The notes under the pieces were generated by a model. The model did not search any database. It saw only the letters and a program-made list of their open reading frames with translations, and was not told the origin of the DNA. A DNA stretch of 64,000 bases, taken from NCBI GenBank assembly GCA_017457225.1, contig JAFTHW010000004.1:43919-107918 (forward strand), written 5' to 3'. The position numbers and the translations under genes are program-made. Source of the DNA: Clostridia bacterium. GTDB taxonomy: Bacteria; Bacillota; Clostridia; Christensenellales; Borkfalkiaceae. This document shows positions 34,268-41,553 of the stretch, one piece after another. Positions within the stretch are counted from its first letter, which is position 1. Each line of letters opens with the position of its first letter.

Positions 34268-34342
34268 GCAGGTGTCGCCTAGCGGTATGGCGGCAGCTTC
34301 CCAAGCTGCTTCCGGCGAGTTCGACTCTCGTCACCTGCTCCA
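34268..34342 (+). tRNA. tRNA-Gly(CCC)
   Basis: The acceptor stem GCAGGTG pairs with CACCTGC (34332-34338), the anticodon arm is GCAGC-TTCCCAA-GCTGC with anticodon CCC, the T arm holds GTTCGAC and CCA is encoded. A promoter TTGACA-N17-TATAAT lies at about 34202-34231. A terminator (34347-34379) follows. The 3' end is repeated at 34514. Confidence 0.95.
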
Positions 34343-34534
34343 AAAAGAAAAACGTCCCAACGGGGCGTTTTTCTTTTTGGCATTAGATAATGAGGGAGAG
34401 TCGAACTCCAAGGGGGAATTTTGCGTATAAAAAACGGTTAATAATCGTTTTTAGCAAAATTAGCCGAGCAATTTATAATTGCGAAGGCGGTGGTTTTCCC
34501 TAGGAAAAACACGGACTCTCGTCACCTGCTCCAA
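34323..34534. repeat. 21-bp direct repeat of the tRNA-Gly 3' end, att-like scar
   Basis: The last 20 bases of tRNA-Gly plus one A (34323-34343) recur exactly at 34514-34534. Between them lie the tRNA terminator and about 130 bp without a gene, including GAGAGTCGAACTC near 34394, an inverted copy of the T-arm. This is what remains when an element integrated at a tRNA 3' end is lost by deletion, or a minimal cassette. No integrase is near. Confidence 0.6.
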
Positions 34535-34539
34535 CCAAG

Positions 34540-34594
34540 CACACTTCCTTTCGCCTAAAGTATTAGGGGTATGGAAGTGTGTTTTGCTTTTTAT
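34540..34594 (+). terminator. hairpin after the att-like repeat
   Basis: CACACTTCC and GGAAGTGTG pair across a 27-base loop, followed by TTTTGCTTTTT. Confidence 0.5.
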
Positions 34595-34699
34595 CCCCGT
34601 TTTCCCCTGTCGAATTAGGAGTAGCCGTCAATACCATAAGAAATCCTATCGTAGTTCGGGTAAAAGAATATTCAAACAAAAAAGTTAATACAAAAATTA

Positions 34700-34728
34700 T
34701 TGACTTTTGAAGAAAAATTGCATATAAT
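34700..34728 (+). promoter_or_regulatory. sigma-A promoter of structured RNA B
   Basis: TTGACT (34700-34705) and TATAAT (34723-34728) have a 17-bp spacer; the start falls at about 34735, the first base of the closing stem. Confidence 0.85.
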
Positions 34729-34734
34729 ATAGAT

Positions 34735-34914
34735 GGCACTTCAAATTGCGGCTTTTTTCCGTATAATATTTAATCTCAAAGGATATAGTTCTGGTAGGAC
34801 TATATCTTAATCGCGTATACAAAATCCTTTGAGATAAGTATTTGGAGTGCCAACTCAAGCGATAACGGTATATTCTACGGTGCCGTTCTCGTGTAGGACG
34901 GCATCTTTTTATTT
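34735..34914 (+). ncRNA. structured leader RNA B with terminator
   Basis: The 180-nt RNA starts on the 5' arm of a 13-bp closing stem (TGGCACTTCAAAT 34734-34746 with ATTTGGAGTGCCA 34840-34852, one G-U). Inside are a small CGG-U6-CCG hairpin, a perfect 12-bp stem ATCTCAAAGGAT/ATCCTTTGAGAT (34773-34784 with 34824-34835), a terminal hairpin GATATAGT/ACTATATC, and an internal strand with TCGCG. An AACGG/CCGTT pairing competes with the terminator stem TGCCG...CGGCA (34881-34903) before TCTTTTTATTTT. The order of parts matches RNA A (3960-4159) with different bases. The gene at 35019 follows. Confidence 0.72.
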
Positions 34915-35018
34915 TAAAAATCCGTAAAAATATTAAATAAGGGACGCAAAAGAAAAATGAGCAAACAAGATATTTCGGAGTTTAAAATCTCCTGCCACCG
35001 GTATTAATTTCACTAAGT

Positions 35019-35411
35019 GTGAACGCATTACGTTCTTATGGTAGATCGTTGGAATTAAGAACGCCGACCGTACTAAAAAAATCCCAACTCGTTCAGGAAA
35101 TCGTAGGGGTGCTGTGCGGCGAAATTGCTCCCAAAAGGAATAAACGTGGCGCGCCTGTGAAAGATAAAAGCGTGCCGCAAGAGATTGTGGATAAGATAGA
35201 GGAGTTAAAACAGAAATATTTGTCCGAAGATACGGAGATTTTTGAAGAAAAGAATCAGAGCGATACCGCCGTAGATTGTGTGCAAGAGTCCTTGCCTTTG
35301 GCAACTGCGGTAGAATCAAAAGCGTCTGTTTCCATACAGCTTGCCGTGGAAGTTTCTTCCCTTAACGAAAGACAAAAACAACTGTTACACGAATTTTTAA
35401 AGAGTTTATAA
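35019..35411 (+). CDS. SAP/Rho_N-like small protein (locus B), 5' end possibly frameshifted
   Basis: The frame carries ALRSYGRSLELRTPTVLKKS then QLVQEIVGVL, matching the N-terminal signature of the protein at 3559-3933 (LRTIGQLIGVRVPTKLKKAE, LIQEII), then a basic KRNKRGAPVK patch and an acidic, helical C-terminal part. The listed GTG start has no ribosome site. An ATG at 34957 in another frame gives MSKQDISEFKIS before a stop at 35005, and the frame used here reads on from LPPVLISLSVNALRS just after that, so one base may be missing or extra between 34986 and 35004. Function unknown; nucleic-acid binding is inferred. Confidence 0.55.
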   Translation: MNALRSYGRSLELRTPTVLKKSQLVQEIVGVLCGEIAPKRNKRGAPVKDKSVPQEIVDKIEELKQKYLSEDTEIFEEKNQSDTAVDCVQESLPLATAVESKASVSIQLAVEVSSLNERQKQLLHEFLKSL

Positions 35412-35432
35412 ACTCCGCTCGATTTTGTAAGT

Positions 35433-35458
35433 AAAAGCACCCTGAGGGGTGCTTTTTT
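35433..35458 (+). terminator. intrinsic terminator after the locus B gene
   Basis: AAAAGCACCC and GGGTGCTTTTTT form a stem; nearly the same hairpin ends the next gene (36951). Confidence 0.9.
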
Positions 35459-35537
35459 CGGTATCTATAAAATCCAAAATTTTTTAAACTCCAAGAACAA
35501 AAAAATTTCAATTTACATAGGATACATATGAACCGTT

Positions 35538-36926
35538 TTGAACGGAAATATGAGATTATGGATAAAAGATATGGGTGTAACGAATTATAATAAAGAATTA
35601 AGTGTAGAACAAATTTCCTGTGACGAAGCGTTTAACGTACGCTTGTCTTTAACGGCAACGCCGGATATTACGTCGAATCCCGTGGACATCGTATTGATTT
35701 TAGACCGCTCCGGGAGTATGTCGGGCAGCGCGATTGCAAACCTGAAAAACGGCGCGAAAGCGTTTATCGATATCATTTACGGCGCAACGGGCGGAACAGG
35801 CGGACAGATCGCCGGCGGTACGCATATCGGCATCGTTAGTTTTGCCGACGTTGCCACGCAAGACGAAGGGTTGATCACAGACGTTGCGGATTTAAAAGCG
35901 GCGGTGGACGGCTTGACCGCGGGCGGATCGACCAATCACTTTGACGCCTTTACCAAATCCTTGGCGCTGTTGCAAAACTCCACGGCGAACGAGCAAGTGA
36001 TGGTAATGTTCACGGACGGGTTTACGACGACGGGCGGAGATCCGAATCCCGTTGCCACGCAAGCTAAAGCGCAAGGCGTGATCATCTATTCCATCGGCCT
36101 TTCGGGGAACGGCGGAATTGATCAACAAGCGTTGGAAGATTGGGCTTCCGATCCCTCGTCGGCTTACGTGGTCATCACTCCCGACGACGCCGAGCTGGAA
36201 CAAATTTTTAAAGACTTAGCGGAAAACATTTCCAATCCCGGCGCGACGAACGTCGTGATCACGGACACGGTATTGCCTTGTTTTACGATCACGGCGTTGT
36301 CGTCGCCCACGAAAGGTACCGCAACGATGGTGAACTCGAACACGGTAGAGTGGAAAATCGACGAGCTGGGCGTGAACGGTAGCGAGGGCGCGACGTTTGA
36401 GTTTACTGTCCGCCATACGGGGGATTGTAACGGCGAAACGGAAGTCAACGAATCGGTTGCTTACAGCGACACCGAGGGGAACGTCGTGAATTTCCCGTCC
36501 CCGACTCTAGTCGTAGAATGCGGTACGCCGATCGTAGAGCCTTGTCCCGAGCCTGTAGATGAAACGGCTTCGGGATGCACGGAAACGATTGAGTTCGACG
36601 CGGGCGAAGTCGAAATGCAATCCCTGGGGAGTATCGTTTTGGTCAATTTTACGATTCCGCGCGTTTGTCCGAACAAAAGGGTAGCCGTCGCCGTGATTTT
36701 AAACGAAGTAGACGAGGAGGGGAACGAACACAAACGCGGGTTCAAAACGTTGACGATTCCCGCTCATACGCAGGATAGTTGCCGCGACGTATTCGTCCGT
36801 TGCGTAAAATTCGTTCTGCCTGAAGATTTAGACGTTGCGACTCCCACGGGTATGTGTAACGAGCGCAATTTGCGCGTGAGAATTCTTGCCAATTATATCG
36901 ATAACGATTTTGAATGTTGCGAGTAA
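35538..36926 (+). CDS. VWA-domain protein with DUF11/isopeptide-like repeat
   Basis: The 462-residue protein has a von Willebrand A domain with a full MIDAS (DRSGSMSGS at about 56; later GGSTNH and MFTDGFTT), then a beta-rich region like DUF11 (TNVVITDTVLPCFTITALSS) and a Cys-rich C-terminal domain (about 340-462). No signal peptide or membrane helix is visible, which is odd for a surface-style protein. The start is unsure: TTG at 35538, ATG at 35550 or ATG at 35571; the last gives MGVTNYNKELS, which resembles family N termini I recall. Metal-dependent protein binding is the family role. Confidence 0.75.
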   Translation: MNGNMRLWIKDMGVTNYNKELSVEQISCDEAFNVRLSLTATPDITSNPVDIVLILDRSGSMSGSAIANLKNGAKAFIDIIYGATGGTGGQIAGGTHIGIVSFADVATQDEGLITDVADLKAAVDGLTAGGSTNHFDAFTKSLALLQNSTANEQVMVMFTDGFTTTGGDPNPVATQAKAQGVIIYSIGLSGNGGIDQQALEDWASDPSSAYVVITPDDAELEQIFKDLAENISNPGATNVVITDTVLPCFTITALSSPTKGTATMVNSNTVEWKIDELGVNGSEGATFEFTVRHTGDCNGETEVNESVAYSDTEGNVVNFPSPTLVVECGTPIVEPCPEPVDETASGCTETIEFDAGEVEMQSLGSIVLVNFTIPRVCPNKRVAVAVILNEVDEEGNEHKRGFKTLTIPAHTQDSCRDVFVRCVKFVLPEDLDVATPTGMCNERNLRVRILANYIDNDFECCE

Positions 36927-36950
36927 ACGGAACGTTTCAAGTCTATAACA

Positions 36951-36976
36951 AAAAGCACCCTAAAGGGTGCTTTTTT
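36951..36976 (+). terminator. intrinsic terminator after the VWA gene
   Basis: AAAAGCACCC and GGGTGCTTTTTT form the stem and T run. Confidence 0.9.
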
Positions 36977-37168
36977 GAATGCGGAATCTTTTATTCCTTT
37001 TAGAAGAACGCTACGGATATCGTTTCTCGTAAGGCTTGGCAATCGTTGCCTCAAAGTTATTGGAGAAAAATCCTTTAAAACGCTTGTAAAAGTAACAAAA
37101 AAATGTTACAATAAATACGTATATAAAGGCATAAAGTACGGATAGAGAGGAAAAAGGAGATTTTGTCC

Positions 37169-38845
37169 GTGATAAACGAAAGAAAAACGATAGACGGCGA
37201 GCTGTTTGAAAAGATGATTTTGGGCGGCGTTGGGAATTTGCAGGCGAACTTGCAAAAAGTAAACGATCTCAACGTTTTTCCCATTCCCGACGGTGATACG
37301 GGCGAGAATATGTATCTTACTTTGCAAAGCGGCTTGCAGGAACTGAGAAACGTCAAAAATATTTCCATCGGCGATAAAGCGTACGCGATGGCGCAGGGTA
37401 TGTTATTCGGCGCGAGAGGCAATTCGGGCGTAATCTTATCCCAGCTCTTTTTCGGGCTGGGGAAAGGCTTGCAAGGCTTAATCGAGGCAACCGTGGAGCA
37501 ACTTGGTTCGGCGCTTCGCGAGGGGGTCAAGTGCGCGTACGGAGCGGTGGCGCATCCCGTAGAGGGCACGATTTTAACGGTGGCGCGCGAAGCGGTGGAA
37601 AATATCTGCGACAAACGCTATGAAGAGATGACTGTGGCGGAATTTTTCAGCGGTTATCTGATGGAAATGAAGAAATCTTTGGAAAAAACGCCCAATTTAC
37701 TCGCGGTGTTAAAAGAAGCGGGGGTCATTGACAGCGGCGGCGCGGGACTCGTGTATATCACCGAGGGATTTTGCAAAACGCTCGGCGGCGAGCGGGTAGA
37801 AAACGCCGAGGGGTTGGCGGAAAACGTTCAAAAATCGGTGGATTTTTCTAAATTTGACGAAAATTCCGTTATGGAATTTGGGTATTGTACGGAACTGTTA
37901 CTTCGCTTGCAAACGAGTAAAACGGACGTAGAAGCATTTTCGGTGGACGAGTTGATCGCGTTTTTGGAGAGCGTAGGGGATTCGGTCGTGGCGTTCCGAA
38001 CGGGAACGATCGTGAAATTGCACGTGCATACGATGGAGCCTTGGAAAGTCTTGCAGTATTGTCAACGATACGGCGAGTATTTGACGGTTAAAATCGAAAA
38101 TATGACGTTACAACACAACGAAACGCACGAGGAAGCGGCGGCGGCTTTGGCGGAAGAGGTAAAAATGCCCAAGCGCGCCCGTCGGAAGTTCGCGACGGTG
38201 ACGGTGGCTTCGGGCGAGGGCTTAAAAAAAACGTTTTTGGAGATGGGCGCAGACTACGTTGTTTCCGGCGGGCAAACCAACAATCCCTCTTCGGAAGATA
38301 TGATCCGCGCGTTTGAAGAGGTCAACGCCGACTGCATATTCGTGTTGCCCAACAACGGAAATATCGTTTTGGCGGCGAAACAGGCGGCGAGTATTTATCA
38401 GGATTCGGAGATCCGAGTCATTGAAAGTAAGAGCGTAGGCGAGGGGTATTCGGCGCTTTCTATGATCGATTACGGCTTAGACGACGCGGACGCGATCGAA
38501 GAGCAGATGAAAGAGAGTATGCAAGGCACGGTGACGGGTATGGTCGCGCGGGCGGTGCGCTCGGCAACGCTCAACGGCGTGGAAGTGGAAAAAGACGGAT
38601 ATATGGGCTTTACCGATCATACGATGCTTTTGTGTAAACCTACGAAAACGGAGGCGGTTTGCACGCTCGTCAAAGACCTGGGTGTGGCGAATAAGGAATT
38701 TTTGATCGTCGTGTACGGCGGTAGCGTAACGGAGGAAGAGAAAGAAACGCTCCGCAATCATATGTCGGAAGCATATCCGAGCGTAGAAGTGTACGAGATC
38801 GAGGGCGGACAAGACGTGTACGATTTCCTGCTCATTATCGAATAA
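37169..38845 (+). CDS. fakA: fatty acid kinase catalytic subunit FakA (DAK/DhaL domain)
   Basis: The 558-residue protein has the DhaL-like ATP domain (LNVFPIPDGDTGENMYLTL; MLFGARGNSGVILSQLFFG) and a long C-terminal part with the DegV-interacting and Cys-containing regions of the YloV/FakA family. FakA phosphorylates a fatty acid held by FakB. GTG at 37169 is chosen for AAGGAG 9 nt upstream; the in-frame TTG at 37163 is too close to it. A promoter TTGTAA-N17-TACAAT lies near 37084-37112. It is the first gene of a three-gene operon with a DegV protein and an acyltransferase. Confidence 0.9.
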   Translation: MINERKTIDGELFEKMILGGVGNLQANLQKVNDLNVFPIPDGDTGENMYLTLQSGLQELRNVKNISIGDKAYAMAQGMLFGARGNSGVILSQLFFGLGKGLQGLIEATVEQLGSALREGVKCAYGAVAHPVEGTILTVAREAVENICDKRYEEMTVAEFFSGYLMEMKKSLEKTPNLLAVLKEAGVIDSGGAGLVYITEGFCKTLGGERVENAEGLAENVQKSVDFSKFDENSVMEFGYCTELLLRLQTSKTDVEAFSVDELIAFLESVGDSVVAFRTGTIVKLHVHTMEPWKVLQYCQRYGEYLTVKIENMTLQHNETHEEAAAALAEEVKMPKRARRKFATVTVASGEGLKKTFLEMGADYVVSGGQTNNPSSEDMIRAFEEVNADCIFVLPNNGNIVLAAKQAASIYQDSEIRVIESKSVGEGYSALSMIDYGLDDADAIEEQMKESMQGTVTGMVARAVRSATLNGVEVEKDGYMGFTDHTMLLCKPTKTEAVCTLVKDLGVANKEFLIVVYGGSVTEEEKETLRNHMSEAYPSVEVYEIEGGQDVYDFLLIIE

Positions 38846-38900
38846 AAGGAACGGATTCGCCGCTTGGCGGCGGTCAAGATAAACCACAAGGAGAAAAGAG

Positions 38901-39797
38901 ATGAAAAAATACGTAATTTTGACGGATACCGGTTGTGATTTGGACAAGTCTTTAAGAGAAAAATACGATATCGAATACGTTTGTATGCGCGTTTCGTACG
39001 ACGGGAAAGATTACCCTGCCGATTTGGATTGGAAGCAGATGCCCGCGAACGAGTTCTATAACGCTATGCGCGAGGGCAAGCGCTTTATGACAGGGCAGGT
39101 AAACGTCGAAGCGTACAAGGAGGCGTTTGAAAAATATATTCAGGCAGGTTACGACGTATTGTCCGTTTCCACTTCGTCGAATATCTCTTCGAGTATTCAA
39201 TCGAGCTACGTGGCTCGCGACGAAATGTTGAAAGAATATCCCGAAGCGAAGATTATTTGCGTGGATACTCTCCGCGCGTGCTACGCGTTGGGCTTGCTTG
39301 CGATCCGCGCTAGCGAATTGAGAGCAGAGGGCAAGACGATTGAAGAAACGGCGGCTTGGTTGGAAGAACACAGACTCACCGTCAATATGATCGGCTCGGT
39401 GGACAAGCTCACGTACTTGCGCCAAGCGGGCAGAGTGAGCGCGGCGAGTGCGTTCTTCGGCGGACTGTTGAATATCAAACCCATCATTATCGCGGATGCG
39501 CAGGGGCGTAATTTTGCGGTCAGCAAAGTAAAGGGCAGAAAAGTTTCGCTGGAGCGCATTGCGGAAATGGCGAAAGAAGCTTACGAAGAAGTCCCTTATC
39601 AAAGAGTGATGATCTCTCACGCGGATTGCGCGGAAGAAGCGGAAGAACTCAAGCAAATGTTCTATGAAAAACTCGGGAAAGAAGTGGAAGTGTATATCGG
39701 CTACGTCGGCGTATGCGTAGGCTCGTCGGTGGGACCTGGAATGATCGGTATCTATTTCTTCGGTAAGGAAGTAACGGTGAACAAAGAGGAACAATAA
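38901..39797 (+). CDS. fakB: DegV-family fatty acid-binding protein (FakB)
   Basis: The 298-residue protein has the DegV fold: ILTDTGCDLDKSL at the N terminus, the fatty acid carboxylate site STSSNISSSIQSSY, LGLLAIRASEL and LRQAGRVSAASAFFGGLLNI. FakB proteins carry a fatty acid into the FakA active site. Placement directly after fakA supports the pairing. AAGGAG precedes the ATG. Confidence 0.9.
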   Translation: MKKYVILTDTGCDLDKSLREKYDIEYVCMRVSYDGKDYPADLDWKQMPANEFYNAMREGKRFMTGQVNVEAYKEAFEKYIQAGYDVLSVSTSSNISSSIQSSYVARDEMLKEYPEAKIICVDTLRACYALGLLAIRASELRAEGKTIEETAAWLEEHRLTVNMIGSVDKLTYLRQAGRVSAASAFFGGLLNIKPIIIADAQGRNFAVSKVKGRKVSLERIAEMAKEAYEEVPYQRVMISHADCAEEAEELKQMFYEKLGKEVEVYIGYVGVCVGSSVGPGMIGIYFFGKEVTVNKEEQ

Positions 39798-39802
39798 GCT
39801 TT

Positions 39803-40552
39803 ATGGCAAAGAAAGAAAAAGAATTTAAAGTATTCAGCAGAAGGCAGCCGTTTTATAAGATTATGCGGGTGTTTATGCGTATGATTTTCAAACGTCCCGA
39901 AATTATCAATTTGACGGGCGAGATCGCGGATAAGAGCATTATTGTCGTCAACCATTCGGCAAAGAGCGGCCCTCCGGGATTGGATTTGTATTTCCCGAAG
40001 AAAACGGCGAAGTGGGGCGCGCACGAAATGTTCGGAAATTATCAGAGCCGCAAAGCGTATCTCCGCGATATTTTGTATATCAAAAAATGCGGGAAAAAGC
40101 CCGGCTTTAAGACTTCTTTGATTGCCTCCGTACTTGCGGCGCTCAATCCCGGGATTTATAAGGGAATGTGGATGATGCCGACGTATCCCGACGGACGGCT
40201 GATGAAGACGCTTCGTAACAGCGCGAAAGTGCTGGATGCGGATATTCCCGTTATGGTCTATCCCGAGAACTCCAACGAAGGCTACAAGGACGTTTTGACG
40301 GAATTCTTCCCCGGATTTGTAATGCTTGCGGAAAAGTATTACCGCTCTACGGGAGTGGATTTGCCCGTATATCCCGTCTATTACAGCGTGAAGAAACGCT
40401 TAATGATCATCGACAAGCCGATGTACGTGCAGGAGTTGATGAAAGAGGGCTTGACGAGAGAGCAAGTCGCGGGGCGGTTCTGCGACAAAGTAAACGCCTT
40501 GTATTTCGAATACGTTGCCGACAAGGAAGAAACGGCGCAAAAAGCGGAATGA
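39803..40552 (+). CDS. PlsC-like acyltransferase
   Basis: The 249-residue protein resembles lysophosphatidic-acid acyltransferases: VVNHSAKSGPPGLDLYF stands in the place of the NHxxxxD catalytic motif and VMVYPENSNEGYKD in the place of the acceptor-binding FPEGTR motif. One weak hydrophobic stretch lies near 100-120. It follows fakB by 5 bp, so it may use the acyl product of the kinase for membrane lipid. The exact acceptor is unknown. Confidence 0.7.
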   Translation: MAKKEKEFKVFSRRQPFYKIMRVFMRMIFKRPEIINLTGEIADKSIIVVNHSAKSGPPGLDLYFPKKTAKWGAHEMFGNYQSRKAYLRDILYIKKCGKKPGFKTSLIASVLAALNPGIYKGMWMMPTYPDGRLMKTLRNSAKVLDADIPVMVYPENSNEGYKDVLTEFFPGFVMLAEKYYRSTGVDLPVYPVYYSVKKRLMIIDKPMYVQELMKEGLTREQVAGRFCDKVNALYFEYVADKEETAQKAE

Positions 40553-40561
40553 ACGAAAAAC

Positions 40562-40589
40562 AAAAAACGCCCGAGGTGGGCGTTTTTTG
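40562..40589 (+). terminator. intrinsic terminator after the acyltransferase gene
   Basis: AAAAACGCCC and GGGCGTTTTTT form the stem; the dispersed motif at 40613 lies just beyond. Confidence 0.85.
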
Positions 40590-40648
40590 TTGCGTTTTTG
40601 AAAATTTTCATAGGGCAGGTATGCGTTGAACTTTGTAATGTTCTGCCG

Positions 40649-41194
40649 TTATTCGAATTGATTGGCGAGAATATCCGCCGTCAATCGGGCAAGGTTCATA
40701 TCTGAGCCGTCCATTTTTGCTCCGTCCTCTTTCGAGAGTACGGCAACAGCGCCGAGGCAGTCGCCGCCCGACACGATGGGAACGATCACTTGCGCGGTGA
40801 TGCCCTCTTCACGAAGAGTGGTGAGAGGCAGAATATCGCCGCCTTCGGCTGCGTTCGCAAGATAGCTACGACGTTCTTTTAAGATGCGATCCATTTCCTC
40901 GGATAAATTTTTCCCGTCGAGATCTTTTTTACCCTCGCCGCAGGCGTGTAAGACTCCGTCGGTATCGCAAATGACGGCGAGTTTACCGCTCAGGTCGTTG
41001 AGCGTACGCGCGGTTGCTTTGCTGAAGCGCTCCAGCGTGGCGATAGGCGAATATTTTTTGAGCATCAGCTCGTCGCGATCCGTAAAGATTTCGAGGGGAT
41101 CGCCCTCTTTAATACGAAGAGTCCGACGGATTTCTTTAGGGATGACGACACGTCCCAATTCGTCGATTCTTCTGACAATTCCGGTTGCTTTCAT
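40649..41194 (-). CDS. spoVT: stage V sporulation protein T
   Basis: The 181-residue regulator has an N-terminal AbrB swapped-hairpin domain (MKATGIVRRIDELGRVVIPK, LRIKEGDPLEIF) and a C-terminal GAF domain (about 55-178). SpoVT tunes sigma-G genes in the forespore. The ATG at 41194 is preceded by GGAGG; upstream codons in frame are not supported. It is transcribed toward the acyltransferase operon. Confidence 0.93.
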   Translation of the reverse strand: MKATGIVRRIDELGRVVIPKEIRRTLRIKEGDPLEIFTDRDELMLKKYSPIATLERFSKATARTLNDLSGKLAVICDTDGVLHACGEGKKDLDGKNLSEEMDRILKERRSYLANAAEGGDILPLTTLREEGITAQVIVPIVSGGDCLGAVAVLSKEDGAKMDGSDMNLARLTADILANQFE

Positions 41195-41307
41195 AAAAAT
41201 TCCTCCATTTACAAGTATTGTGCGTAGCGAGCGTGAGAATATACGCGGTTGGAGAAAAAAGCAAAGCGAAAATTTTTTAATTTTTTTAAAAACAGCGATA
41301 AAATGAG

Positions 41308-41336
41308 TTGACAAACGGTATGGATTAAGCTATAAT
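41308..41336 (+). promoter_or_regulatory. promoter of tRNA-Leu
   Basis: TTGACA (41308-41313) and TATAAT (41331-41336) have a 17-bp spacer, 12 bp before the tRNA. Confidence 0.85.
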
Positions 41337-41348
41337 GATTTCGTTAAT

Positions 41349-41433
41349 GCGGTCGTGGCGGAACTGGCAGACGCGCAAGACTAAGGATCTTGTGGGTAAC
41401 TCCATGCAGGTTCAATTCCTGTCGACCGCACCA
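41349..41433 (+). tRNA. tRNA-Leu(AAG), integration target
   Basis: Acceptor GCGGTCG pairs with CGACCGC (41423-41429); the anticodon arm CAAGA-CTAAGGA-TCTTG has anticodon AAG; a long variable arm (TGGGTAACTCCA) marks class II; CCA is encoded. Its 3' end from 41408 is the attL of the element that follows. Confidence 0.95.
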
Positions 41434-41553
41434 AAAACGGGTATTTTTGAGCGAAAAACAGCTTGAAATCGCCCGTTTTTTGCATTTATTCGCCACCTAA
41501 ATCTTTGGAATTTGGGTCATTTTTGGGTCATAAAATAAATCGACTTGCAGGGA

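Noticed and set aside
34479-34688. 69-codon frame downstream of tRNA-Gly
   Set aside because: It spans the duplicated tRNA end and a terminator hairpin; no ribosome site.
34735-34914. RNA B as 6S RNA
   Set aside because: Length and promoter fit, but the 5' end pairs with an internal segment and not with the 3' end, a terminator follows, and the twin at 3960-4159 precedes the same gene type. Not excluded, only less likely.
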